A DNA stretch of 64,000 nucleotides from the NCBI GenBank assembly GCA_002239045.1, contig MPNN01000009.1:1-64000 (forward strand), given 5' to 3'. The DNA comes from SAR202 cluster bacterium bin127. GTDB lineage: Bacteria > Chloroflexota > Dehalococcoidia > Lucifugimonadales > Lucifugimonadaceae. Below the pieces are notes generated by a model, which saw only the letters and a list, made by a program, of their open reading frames with translations, did not search any database and had not been told where the DNA came from. Shown here in pieces: positions 17,395 through 26,141 of this stretch. A program made the translations under genes and the position numbers. Position 1 is the stretch's first letter; each line of letters opens with the position of its first letter.

Positions 17395-19578
17395 TTAATC
17401 ACGAACACCAGTTGCCTGGACTCGAACACTTTGTGTAGGAATCGAAACGTTGCGAGATTTCACAATGGGCAGAATCACAGCCTCACCGGACAATGTTTGA
17501 AACCGAACGGTGTGATTCTGCCCTGTGCTAAGTTCAATATCTTCCTCCAAGGAAAACGCGCCCCACCTACCATCCCCTCTACGGGAAGCGTCGGTCTCTA
17601 TCAACCTCGCGGCTCCCAGACCGATCAACGGCGCATCGTACAGGAGGTCTACGTAATCCCCTCTCTGCAATCTCAAATGCTTTATGTCCTGGATGACCCT
17701 GAAAGATTCAGGACGCAGCAATTCGTTCGCAAGCAGATATCTGAGAAACTTGTGTACCTCTGCCGCAGTGGTTATCCCCAAAGGTGCTAACTGAACAGCG
17801 ACAATGTTCGTGCTGTTCGTTTCGTTTCTACCAGGCCCGTAAACGGTGATCTCGGATTCTTGATATTCGTTGTCCCTGTCGTTATAGAAACCTCTGAACC
17901 CGTGCGGTGGATCCTTAAAGGCTTTTGTTCCGGTAAACTGCAAGGTATCCTTGGGGGTGATCAGGTCTACCGGCACTGTCTTTTCCTGGTCAACCACCAC
18001 ACTGTACACCTTCCCGTCTACCAATGTAGCCGAAGCGCGACCACACGCCGCTACAGTATTCAAACGATCCCAGATACCTTCCGCATTGTTCCACACACCA
18101 TCGTACCGGTAACCCCTTGTAGCGCAGCGAGAGGCCCACTCTGCCAAGGCCTCCGCGTCTATGTTTTCATCTGGTATGGGAGCCACGATACCAGGGCCAC
18201 GAAGGATTGAGGCGAACTGCCATGCAGGACTCGACGCTCCTGCACCACCCCTAGGAGCCGTCCACGCTCCACCTTGGTAAAACGGAATCTTGCGAGTGCA
18301 AATGGCCGTAAATGTCTGCACTATGTTATTCAAATTTCTGTCGGCTGTTATTTGAACGAAAGCAAGTGCTCTGCCCAGCGCCTTTACAGGTGTCTCAGGA
18401 GTTATGAAATCTACATGAGTAAGAATAGAAACGTCTTGAACTCTTACATCATCTTCGTTCGATGTTGATCTTCTAATCCTTATCGAACCTCCTACATTTG
18501 TAGTCAATGAAATGTTCATTTCAAGAAAGTGCTGTGAAGTCGTAGCAGCAGTAGCACTCACTTCATTGCTGTTTGACCACACTCCAGTTCCTTCCTTCTT
18601 TTGAATCTCAAAAGTAACAGTTCTGTTTTCTTTGTCCCCCTTCTTGCTAAGTCTGAGCAAAGAATTGAAAGATACAATCAATACAGCTCTATTTACCCCC
18701 GGCTTGTATGAAAACTCGGACCACTCACCAGCACCCTCAGAAGTGCCTTCCAGCTGTTTGTTTACTTGCCGCTGGTCATGCGTTTCCGAAAAATCCGATA
18801 GTTCACTTAAAGTGTTTGGCAAACCTTCGTGAGTGACAACAGTGGCATTTTGAAAACCTGAAATTGCAGAGTCTCCAAATCTAAAACTGTCTACATCAAA
18901 ATCTATTGGACCGTAACCAAAATCATACAAACCTCTGAAGACAAGTGTATCTGGACCATCCACAAACACGTAAGGCCTACAAGCAAAATAAGGCGCTACC
19001 CTATGGGTACCCATAACGCACAGAACAGAATTGCGCCGGGAAGGTACTGAGTTCTGCGTGGACTGAATGCCAAACCTTTGCGGATCCCTTGTGATGTCAT
19101 TCTGACCACCAACCTCGGGGCCCAACATCTGCCCAATAGCGTAGGAACCAACTACCGTAACACCTGCCAAAGCTGCTGTGTAAGCAAACCCAGAAGATGC
19201 ACCTGCGATGTACGCCGCAGCGTACGGGGCGAAAATGTACAGGGCGACAGCCGCGACGATTGCCAGGACGTTCCGATTGTGTGGCACCACGTTAATGTAC
19301 AAAGCGTACCTTTCTTCGCCCGTCATAAACGTATCCCACTGATCCTCTGGTATCACCTCCCCTTTGAACTGCACCGTTATGGAATGCCTATCGCACTCGG
19401 GAACGGGACCGAGGATATCCGCAATTGTCTTTCTAGCACCTCCTGGCACCATAAGAACCTTGCGGAGACCACTCTCGAATGGTAGCGCACCAATGGATAC
19501 TATGAGGTCACCCTCCTTTGGGATCACCTCCTTTATATCTGAAGAAGATTGGTTCGCTACAACTAAGCTCTGGTCCAT
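17395..19578 (-). CDS. J-like central tail hub / tip attachment protein
   Basis: 727 residues. The first 90 resemble the lambda I/J entry (a small ubiquitin-like region with SITVQFKGEVIPEDQWDTFM), followed by two hydrophobic helices (about 105-155, Ala/Gly/Ile-rich) and then the hub body with TipJ-type motifs (TAICTRKIPFYQGG, NPADWA-equivalent ENIDAEALAEWASRCATRGY). It is much shorter than lambda J and lacks the long fibronectin tail, whose job the downstream fibres probably take. It overlaps the NlpC/P60 gene by 71 bases, but the GGGAGAGG site before the ATG supports this start. Confidence 0.75.
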   Translation of the reverse strand: MDQSLVVANQSSSDIKEVIPKEGDLIVSIGALPFESGLRKVLMVPGGARKTIADILGPVPECDRHSITVQFKGEVIPEDQWDTFMTGEERYALYINVVPHNRNVLAIVAAVALYIFAPYAAAYIAGASSGFAYTAALAGVTVVGSYAIGQMLGPEVGGQNDITRDPQRFGIQSTQNSVPSRRNSVLCVMGTHRVAPYFACRPYVFVDGPDTLVFRGLYDFGYGPIDFDVDSFRFGDSAISGFQNATVVTHEGLPNTLSELSDFSETHDQRQVNKQLEGTSEGAGEWSEFSYKPGVNRAVLIVSFNSLLRLSKKGDKENRTVTFEIQKKEGTGVWSNSNEVSATAATTSQHFLEMNISLTTNVGGSIRIRRSTSNEDDVRVQDVSILTHVDFITPETPVKALGRALAFVQITADRNLNNIVQTFTAICTRKIPFYQGGAWTAPRGGAGASSPAWQFASILRGPGIVAPIPDENIDAEALAEWASRCATRGYRYDGVWNNAEGIWDRLNTVAACGRASATLVDGKVYSVVVDQEKTVPVDLITPKDTLQFTGTKAFKDPPHGFRGFYNDRDNEYQESEITVYGPGRNETNSTNIVAVQLAPLGITTAAEVHKFLRYLLANELLRPESFRVIQDIKHLRLQRGDYVDLLYDAPLIGLGAARLIETDASRRGDGRWGAFSLEEDIELSTGQNHTVRFQTLSGEAVILPIVKSRNVSIPTQSVRVQATGVRD

Positions 19579-19966
19579 TTAACCTCTCCCGGTACGAGTG
19601 GCCTCTATCTTGCGTGGTGTGCAGTACGTACTTGGTGCCGTTTTCCTTTCCCGCGTAAAGTGCCACATGAAGCGGAAGCCCACGCTCATGTAGTAACACC
19701 ACTACTCCGTTACTCGGCGAAACGTCTTCCGTCACCACTTCAAACATCGGTTCTTTGTGACGTTCAATCAAGCGACTAATCTGTTTGCAATCCCGAACTA
19801 CATCCGCGTAGCCGTTCGAGTAGTGTGGAAGCTCTATCCCAAACTGTTCTTCGTAAACGAGACACACAAGGCCCCAGCAATCCACCCCCTGAGACCTCGC
19901 ACGACCTCCCGTAACAAACGGAATGCCGATGTACGTCCTAATCCACGTTGGTATGTGATCGTTCAT
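19508..19966 (-). CDS. NlpC/P60 family tail assembly protein (K-like)
   Basis: 152 residues. The N-terminal half carries the NlpC/P60 entry: IGIPFVTGGRARSQGVDCWGLV, with the catalytic Cys in GVDCWG. A His follows in LPLHVALYAG, as expected for the Cys-His pair. In lambda-like tails this protein sits just before I/J and helps tip assembly and peptidoglycan passage. It overlaps the L-like gene stop by one base and the hub gene by 71 bases. Confidence 0.8.
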   Translation of the reverse strand: MNDHIPTWIRTYIGIPFVTGGRARSQGVDCWGLVCLVYEEQFGIELPHYSNGYADVVRDCKQISRLIERHKEPMFEVVTEDVSPSNGVVVLLHERGLPLHVALYAGKENGTKYVLHTTQDRGHSYRERLNGPELSCSEPIFFRYKGGDPKGG

Positions 19967-20436
19967 TACAGGCCGATGTAATCGGTCGCGTTGTATGATT
20001 CTGCGGGGAATGGCTCCGACAATAGAGACGGAGCGCGTATCGTCCCTCTCACACTCTCAATCGTGTATGAAACGTCCACCAGCTCCATCACCCAAGGGCC
20101 TCTTTCCACCCTGTTAGGATCCGAATCAAGTACGACACGAATTTCCACCGTGGCGGGCGTGGGCACCGTTCTCAAAAAGGTGATGATGCTGTAATCCACA
20201 TTTGGGATTTCCAGCTGCGCTCGAGGCTGCGCGTTTTGTCTGTCATCCGGCAGAGCTATCCTGAACGGAAACGACTGATAGCGAATGCCATTGGATACTG
20301 TGTCCCTGCCATCAGAACTGAAGCGTATGGTTTCCGTAAGCCTCGGATGCGTGATGCTCAAAAGAACGATGAAGACACGCTCAGTTCTGCCACGATAAAT
20401 GGCATCCCTTAACGTCGCTGAAACTTCGTGTGCCAT
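19966..20436 (-). CDS. Minor tail protein (DUF1833 / L-like)
   Basis: 156 residues, beta-rich, with TLRDAIYRGRTERVFIVLLS near the N-terminus and a PNVDYSIITFLRTV core followed by VLDSDPNRVERGPWVMELVD. This fits the DUF1833 minor tail family that replaces lambda L between the M-like and K-like genes. Starts and stops of L-, M- and K-like genes overlap by one base each (TAATG), showing tight coupling. Confidence 0.7.
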   Translation of the reverse strand: MAHEVSATLRDAIYRGRTERVFIVLLSITHPRLTETIRFSSDGRDTVSNGIRYQSFPFRIALPDDRQNAQPRAQLEIPNVDYSIITFLRTVPTPATVEIRVVLDSDPNRVERGPWVMELVDVSYTIESVRGTIRAPSLLSEPFPAESYNATDYIGL

Positions 20437-20870
20437 CAGCTGTACATCTCCAGTTCCAATACAGCCAAATAGGTGATCGGGCCTGCCGCGTTAATTGCAG
20501 GAGCCGCCTGACCGTAAAAGATCATCTCCACTCGGGTGTGCTGTCTTAAAGGATCTACCCAGTTGAATGACCTCGTACCTCTGGCCAAGGTGTTGTAGTA
20601 GAAATTCTCGAACACGTCCACCTGTGCTTCAGTGAGCACTATGTTCCCGCGAATGTTGTAAATGCGCTGAGTGGTCCTGCCTCGAATACGAACCGGACCT
20701 ACTTCCGGCTGCGTGACAAGAGCTGTGGGTTTCGGCTGTCTTCGAAACCCCCGTGGTTGAAAGCGTGCGGGTAGTCGCAGACCAGGTGCTACAAGCGCGG
20801 GATTACCTGGCACCTGCGCCTGTCCTGGATTGTCAGGATTTTCCGACGGCCAGTAAATTGTTGATGGCAT
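20436..20870 (-). CDS. Minor tail protein (M-like)
   Basis: 144 residues. The N-terminus is Pro-rich and basic; the C-terminal half reads ALARGTRSFNWVDPL-like (TLARGTRSFNWVDPLRQHT), with VEMIFYGQ and a closing VLELEMY strand, typical of short phage tail proteins that attach to the tape-measure end. It follows the tape measure gene within 7 bases. Confidence 0.65.
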   Translation of the reverse strand: MPSTIYWPSENPDNPGQAQVPGNPALVAPGLRLPARFQPRGFRRQPKPTALVTQPEVGPVRIRGRTTQRIYNIRGNIVLTEAQVDVFENFYYNTLARGTRSFNWVDPLRQHTRVEMIFYGQAAPAINAAGPITYLAVLELEMYS

Positions 20871-20876
20871 CTTCCA

Positions 20877-23800
20877 CTACCTCGGAGTTAGAGAACGCCG
20901 ACCGCCATAGGAACCGAACAACGCATCCAGCTCACCGCTGTCACTCATACGACCCAAAGCGCTTCCTACGGTTACGTCTATCACTTGTTCCCCGGACTGC
21001 CCTTCTCGTTCCTCCACCTCGGCCTGAGCATCACCCGAGTAGATATTTACCGTCACACCTCCACCCCGTCCTTGGGACAACGGTGTCACAAAACCTCCTC
21101 GAGCACCTTGCGTCAAAAGCTCGGGACCGGCCTCACCTACTATGTAGCTCCCACCCGCTCTGGCTGCCCCACCGGATTGCAACGCCCCAGAAAGTCCTGG
21201 ATTCGCACCTCCAGTGGAAGCGTAGTTGTACGAAAACCCTCCCGTGTACGCCGATAGGAAGGTGCTCGCGAATCCCAATATCGGGTTGATCACATTCGCT
21301 TCCAACTGCGCGGATAACGCCCGTTGTGCCAAACGAATTAGAAAACCATCGAACTGCGTCTCGGCGCCCAAGAAGGCAGACGCCAATGCTCCCGCAACGT
21401 CCCCACCCAATGTCTCAAACTCACCCCGAATTACTTGCACGGCGTCTTTCGTTTCATCCACCGTTCGATCCAGCGAAGATGTGGTCGTACCTATCGCACG
21501 CTCGTATTCGCGCAGGGCATTTATCTTCGCCTGCTCGGTGTCCACCACACCCAAGTTTGCTTCTTCAATATCACGCAACGCTTGATGATACCTCTGCTGC
21601 GCTGCTACGGTCGGAAGGTACCTCTGCACCACTTGGGCGGTAACGTCATTCACCTCGCGTTGCGCCTGCTCGAGCTCTCCAAGCTGGTCGGACAGGTCAC
21701 GCGAGGCACCAATTCGCAAACGGATAATGTCAATGTCGGACAACCCCAGCTTCTGTGCATTTTGCTCCAGCAAGTTTATATCCGCTACCCTCTGAGCGTA
21801 GAGGTCCTGAGCGGACTGTCTGGGAAGCAGCGCATCCACCAAAGCTCTGTGGACGTCCACAAGCTCCCGACCAGATTGCACCCCTTGGGTAGCTGCATCA
21901 AATTCCTCTTGGGCGAGTACACGTGCTCGTTGCGCTAATTCGTCCGTAAGGATTCCTCTTTCACGGAACAACTCAATTCTCTGCCGCTCCAAATCCAACG
22001 TTTCTTGTGGAGTGCGTACCTCGCGAAGCAATGTCTGTGCGCGTCGCAACAACTGAATCGTGTTAAGACCGCGCAAACGGGCCAATGGATCTAACTGCTC
22101 TGTGCTTGGAGGGGCGTTGGCCTGCTCCGTAGCTCTTGCTTCCTGACCAGCCACCCGTTGCGCGTCGGCCAATCGTACTATTGCATCCCTGTAGTTCTCA
22201 ACTTGTGCTGTCACAGAATCCCAGTTTGCCTGATTAGTAGCTCGCAACTGTTCCGCCCGCAGATCCGTGATGCTGTTGCTCAATTCAACGATACGCTCTT
22301 CTATCTGAGCAACCTCCGTCGAACCCTCCCGCAAGGCAACTGAGTACTGATCCTGCAACGCAATCAAACTGCCCACCTCGGCGTTCAAACGATCCAGGTT
22401 ATCCGTGTACTCCTCAACTTGAGGTGAAGGAGCTGTACTTCTTTCCAAGTCACTAAACAAGCGTTCCCGAAGAGCTTTCGCTTCCTCTAACGCTTCCTGC
22501 AACCTCTGCTTCTCACCTTCGTAGTCGAAAGGAAACAGCCGACCGGACATGTCATACGCCAGAGCTTCCTCTCTACGCCTGCCAAGGTTCAAGTACTCAA
22601 GTGTGATGTCTACCAAACGATCCTGCACCTGGCTAAGATCGTCTAGGATCTGCTGTTGGTCTTGGTCTTGACCCTGCAGTACAGCGGCTCTTGCTTGACC
22701 CACCTCATAAGCAGCGGTGCGCACTGCTACAATCTGGTCCTCCAGTGACTGCAATGAAATGAGATCCTGATCGGAGGTCCGCTCTATGTCTGCTTTCTCT
22801 TGCCGTAGATCCTGCAAACGTTCGGTCAACTGCCCAAGACGGGCGTCCAAGTTCGTAAGATCTTGACTCAAGTAGTCGTACTGTGTCGCAGGTACAAAGC
22901 CTTCCTCCTGCAATTCATTTATCCGCTCAATGTGACCCGCTAGCAAGCGGAACAAATCAGTCAACCCCTGCACCGTACTCCGCAAGCTCTCGGTATCCCT
23001 AATCGCAATGTTCAAGTCTTCCCAAGCAGAATTCAGTGCCGCCAAATCACCTTCCAAATCGTCAACGCGAATGGCCGCCTGCTCATATGCAACACCCGTG
23101 CCCGTTATGTTGTCCTCCAGTTGCCTTAGCAACGGGATTCCATTCGACAGTGCGTTAAAGGCGTTGATGTTCTCAGAACCAAACACCTTTGCACGAGTTG
23201 ACGTGGTGGTGAACTCGTCAGAGGCGTTCTGCAGCGCCTGACTCAATCCAACAACACTCGGTCGGAAGCTCTCCGACTGCTGCTCCAACTTGAGGAGGAT
23301 ATTTCGAAGCGGGGTACCGGCTTCGGCTCCTCTCAAGCCTACCGACGCAAGCACCTGGATCGCAGCGTTCATTGTTTCGAACGATACGCCTGCCGTTTGT
23401 GCTGTGACGCCTGCATTCTTCAACGCGGCCGCCGTGTCCGTTATCTGAGACGCTCCGAACTTGGCACCAGCGGCGAGAACGTTGATCACCCTACCTGCCT
23501 GGTCGGCTGCCAAACCAAACTGATTGAGCGAAATGCCCAGGACGTTCGCCGCGTCGGGCAACGTGATACCAGCGGCTTCCGCGAGGCTAAGCGATTCCTG
23601 CGTCACCTGCTTCAGAGCGTCCGCGTTGCTGAGCAGGTCCGGCTTGGCAGACGCGATCAACGTAAAGGCGTCTGCTGCCTGCGCCGCTGAGAAGGTGGTC
23701 GTAGCTCCCATCTCTCGGGCGGCTGCTGTAAAGAACTCTAGGTCGTTTCCTACCGCCCCGGTGATTGCGGACAGATCCTGGATGGATCCTTCGAACGTTG

Positions 23801-24083
23801 TTGCAGCAGCCTGCCCCGACGCAAAGGCCCTGACCAAAGATGTGACGCCGGTAAAGCCGACCAACCCGCCTAGAATCGTACCAACACCCCTAAGGGAACT
23901 GGCGATGCCTGCGACGGAACGCTTCGCTTGTTCGGAGGCCGTGCGGAAGTCCCCACCTATGTGCCGACGTACAGCTGAGCCGGTGGTACGAGCTTCGGAA
24001 CCGATGCTCCGAAGCTCGCGTCGGACTACCTGGGAACCCTGTCTCGCTTGGGTCGGGTCTATCCTGACGTCTAGGCTAGCCAT
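20877..24083 (-). CDS. Tape measure protein
   Basis: 1068 residues. The N-terminal 270 residues match the phage tail tape-measure core (GVTSLVRAFASGQAAATTFE, GATTTFSAAQAADAF, ASVGLRGAEAGTPLRNILLK). Residues 380-900 are a long helical, Gln/Glu/Arg-rich coiled coil. The C-terminus has a Gly-rich patch (SGALQSGGAARAGGSYIVGE) ending in GPELLTQGARGGFVTP, a usual tape-measure ending. Its length suggests a tail of roughly 150 nm by the usual residue-to-length rule. It starts one base into the GT stop (TAATG). Confidence 0.9.
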   Translation of the reverse strand: MASLDVRIDPTQARQGSQVVRRELRSIGSEARTTGSAVRRHIGGDFRTASEQAKRSVAGIASSLRGVGTILGGLVGFTGVTSLVRAFASGQAAATTFEGSIQDLSAITGAVGNDLEFFTAAAREMGATTTFSAAQAADAFTLIASAKPDLLSNADALKQVTQESLSLAEAAGITLPDAANVLGISLNQFGLAADQAGRVINVLAAGAKFGASQITDTAAALKNAGVTAQTAGVSFETMNAAIQVLASVGLRGAEAGTPLRNILLKLEQQSESFRPSVVGLSQALQNASDEFTTTSTRAKVFGSENINAFNALSNGIPLLRQLEDNITGTGVAYEQAAIRVDDLEGDLAALNSAWEDLNIAIRDTESLRSTVQGLTDLFRLLAGHIERINELQEEGFVPATQYDYLSQDLTNLDARLGQLTERLQDLRQEKADIERTSDQDLISLQSLEDQIVAVRTAAYEVGQARAAVLQGQDQDQQQILDDLSQVQDRLVDITLEYLNLGRRREEALAYDMSGRLFPFDYEGEKQRLQEALEEAKALRERLFSDLERSTAPSPQVEEYTDNLDRLNAEVGSLIALQDQYSVALREGSTEVAQIEERIVELSNSITDLRAEQLRATNQANWDSVTAQVENYRDAIVRLADAQRVAGQEARATEQANAPPSTEQLDPLARLRGLNTIQLLRRAQTLLREVRTPQETLDLERQRIELFRERGILTDELAQRARVLAQEEFDAATQGVQSGRELVDVHRALVDALLPRQSAQDLYAQRVADINLLEQNAQKLGLSDIDIIRLRIGASRDLSDQLGELEQAQREVNDVTAQVVQRYLPTVAAQQRYHQALRDIEEANLGVVDTEQAKINALREYERAIGTTTSSLDRTVDETKDAVQVIRGEFETLGGDVAGALASAFLGAETQFDGFLIRLAQRALSAQLEANVINPILGFASTFLSAYTGGFSYNYASTGGANPGLSGALQSGGAARAGGSYIVGEAGPELLTQGARGGFVTPLSQGRGGGVTVNIYSGDAQAEVEEREGQSGEQVIDVTVGSALGRMSDSGELDALFGSYGGRRSLTPR

Positions 24084-24457
24084 TAACCCAGTCCCTTTCG
24101 CTGAATGATAGTAGTGTTACCAGACGGTGTGCCACTTTTCCCTGCCTCCTTTTCCGCCTTGGCTCTTCTCAGAGCACTTAACACTTCCAATATCGCGTCT
24201 AGGTACACGAGAAACTCTTCCCGATCATCGAATGACTGGATTCCCTGAAAACGACAATACGCCTCAATCTCTGAAAACGGAAACGGTTGCGGGCACCTAC
24301 GTACCAAATTGCTGTAGTGTGCAAGCAACTCGTTAGCGGTATCTGACAGTTCGGGCAGTCGTTCCAGTGCCTTTACCTTAAATCCCGCCTTTTCTATTTC
24401 CAGTAGAGCCTCGTATTGTGGTCCCCAGGAATCCCACCATTCGAAATGCTCGGTTAG
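24083..24457 (-). CDS. Tail assembly chaperone GT extension (by -1 frameshift)
   Basis: This frame has no convincing start of its own; it is reached when ribosomes slip back one base at GGGAAAC at the end of the G-like gene, giving a 260-residue fusion, join(24864..24457,24457..24083). The extension begins LTEHFEWWDSWGPQYEALLE and ends SGTPSGNTTIIQRKGLG, with two helical regions. In lambda the GT fusion binds the tape measure through its T part, and here the frame ends exactly at the tape measure ATG. Confidence 0.85.
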   Translation of the reverse strand, partial: LTEHFEWWDSWGPQYEALLEIEKAGFKVKALERLPELSDTANELLAHYSNLVRRCPQPFPFSEIEAYCRFQGIQSFDDREEFLVYLDAILEVLSALRRAKAEKEAGKSGTPSGNTTIIQRKGLG

Positions 24458-24864
24458 TTTCCCACCGTGTCCGCAATCTGTTCCTCCCGATACAACTCGA
24501 AGTCGTTGGCGTACGTCAGCACCGTTTCCATCAACTCCGGATACGTCTTCAGGATACGAACACGATTGGCAGGGTTGTCCTTGACGTCCACCAACTGGCC
24601 GTCGTCGTCGGTCTCCTGCCACTTGCCGCGAATCTTCAGGAAGACGGTCTTCGCAATGTTCTCGCGAGTGACGTCCTCCATTTTTTCGTCGGAGATGGAC
24701 AGCCGCCCCCGACGCATGAACGGCTTGAGCGCGTTCTTGTTGAAGTCGCGGAAATTGCGATTGTTCGCACGAGCGATCAGTGCTTCCGCGTCGTCAGAAA
24801 TACGGCACCACACGCCCTCCATTTCCTTCTCTGAATCCGTGCCAAACTCTTTTGCCAGGTCCAT
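24454..24864 (-). CDS. Tail assembly chaperone (G-like)
   Basis: 136 residues, acidic and helical, ATG at 24864 with AAGGAGGT upstream. It lies between the tail tube genes and the tape measure, exactly where lambda-like phages carry gpG. It ends REEQIADTVGN just after a GGGAAAC slip site. The abundant short form should coat or chaperone the tape measure, the rarer fusion recruiting tube subunits. Confidence 0.8.
   Translation of the reverse strand: MDLAKEFGTDSEKEMEGVWCRISDDAEALIARANNRNFRDFNKNALKPFMRRGRLSISDEKMEDVTRENIAKTVFLKIRGKWQETDDDGQLVDVKDNPANRVRILKTYPELMETVLTYANDFELYREEQIADTVGN
24457..24463 (-). promoter_or_regulatory. -1 ribosomal frameshift slippery site GGGAAAC
   Basis: In the G frame the codons are GTG GGA AAC TAA, so the heptamer G-GGA-AAC has the X-XXY-YYZ form in frame. 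A one-base backward slip gives GGG AAA CTA and enters the GT frame. The lambda site is GGGAAAG in the same position. The zero-frame stop TAA follows at once. Confidence 0.85.
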
Positions 24865-24938
24865 CGTACTACCTCCTTCGTCGCGTTGAAATTACCCCAC
24901 TGAGAACCGCTCAGCCCTCCCCTGCCGCGCGTTCTGCC
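24865..24938 (-). repeat. Intergenic copy of dispersed GGCAGGGGAGG repeat
   Basis: Between the tail tube and G genes the minus strand holds GAACGCGCGGCAGGGGAGG followed by GCTGAGCGGTTC (24903-24934). The first 19 bases recur exactly at 34629-34647, and the last part recurs with one mismatch at 53429-53452. No terminator stem is evident here; the G gene ribosome site follows. Confidence 0.6.
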
Positions 24939-26126
24939 TTACGCCGCATTCTTCGTCATCATGAACGTATAACCGCGTGTACGATGCCCCAGCGCACGAT
25001 AGTCGAACTGGGCCGTCAGGTCCGTGTCTACGCCTCCGGCCACGATACGCGCGTTGCGAACACGTACCCGCGGCATGTCGAAGTAGTAGATGTTGTCGCT
25101 GTTCGGCTCCACCGTACGCCACGACACTTCCGTTTCCTGCCTTGCAAGGAACCGGTCGTACAAGCCACCGTCGGAGAAATACATTTCCAACGAACCTTCC
25201 ACGCTGAAGCGACCCGGACGAATGTCCCCGATGTCCAGCGTCCCGAGCTGCTGTAGCGACCGGAGGTTGTTGCCCAAGTTCATGGTGATCGCCGAAAGCA
25301 CCACGGTGTCGGGAACATGCAACGAATCGGCCGGTCCTACCTGCAAACCCTTCGTGTCCGCCGGTGAAAAGATGAGGTTCTTCGGAGCCGGCGTTCGCAT
25401 GGGATTGAATACAGCCGCGTTTGGCCCACTCACCTGTGCATGCTTCTGCGCGGACACTGTGAGATTCGCCGTGACCGAAGCGCCTGCTCGGAACTCCATC
25501 GCCATCCCCTGCACCAAGCAGCCGATGTAGTTGTGCTGAATCAGTGGGTCGAGTGCAGAGAACTTCTTCTCGATGGAAAAGGAATGACGTGTCTTTCCGT
25601 TCTTGAGATTGGAAGACTTTATCGACCTGCCATTACCAGCGGCGGTGTTAGGTCCAGGCGGTGAAAGTGTCACCGTAGAACCATCGTCAGCCACAGCAGT
25701 GACTGTTTTCCACCCATTCGCATTTGCAGCGGCAGGAAACCCTTCCGTTCTTACTCTGTCCCCTACCTTGAGTGCGCCAAACCCAGAGGCCGTGTCTGTG
25801 TACACACCTGCGGCGACAGCTAGATTCGCGTCACCTGAAATGCTGATATCCGTCCATGGGTTGAAGAACGCGCTGGGCAGGAGGTCGTCCAGGTTCCCAT
25901 GTGACAGAGACGTGGGGATGTCGCCACCGAAGGACGAACCCAGCGGAATCACGTCGAAGAACTGCCTGTCGGAGCTGATCTCCGGGCTGTCTTCGTCGTT
26001 GATGTTTGCAACGAGCGATTCGGAGTTGTACCGAAGCTCGCGCTTGGCGTTTTCAGGTACGGCGATTCCGAACTGCCCAGCGGCCTCTGCCTGGTATGAG
26101 ATTTCAACTTGGTTGGCTTCGCTCAT
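24939..26126 (-). CDS. Tail tube protein (second)
   Basis: 395 residues. The opening YQAEAAGQFGIAVPENAKRE and the repeated beta-sandwich segments (RHSFSIEKKF, QHNYIGCLVQGMAMEF, TANLTVSAQKH) fit large phage tail tube proteins that carry an extra Ig-like or SH3-like insert (about residues 95-165, ALKVGDRVRTEGFPA...VTAVADDGSTVTL). It lies directly before the G/GT chaperones, the normal place of the tube gene. The ATG has GGAGG upstream. Likely the main tube subunit. Confidence 0.7.
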   Translation of the reverse strand: MSEANQVEISYQAEAAGQFGIAVPENAKRELRYNSESLVANINDEDSPEISSDRQFFDVIPLGSSFGGDIPTSLSHGNLDDLLPSAFFNPWTDISISGDANLAVAAGVYTDTASGFGALKVGDRVRTEGFPAAANANGWKTVTAVADDGSTVTLSPPGPNTAAGNGRSIKSSNLKNGKTRHSFSIEKKFSALDPLIQHNYIGCLVQGMAMEFRAGASVTANLTVSAQKHAQVSGPNAAVFNPMRTPAPKNLIFSPADTKGLQVGPADSLHVPDTVVLSAITMNLGNNLRSLQQLGTLDIGDIRPGRFSVEGSLEMYFSDGGLYDRFLARQETEVSWRTVEPNSDNIYYFDMPRVRVRNARIVAGGVDTDLTAQFDYRALGHRTRGYTFMMTKNAA

Positions 26127-26141
26127 TACTTCATCCTCCGT

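Noticed and set aside
24083-24622. GT frame as a free-standing 179-residue gene
   Set aside because: Upstream of the slip site it only shadows the G gene, and a GGGAAAC site explains access to the frame.
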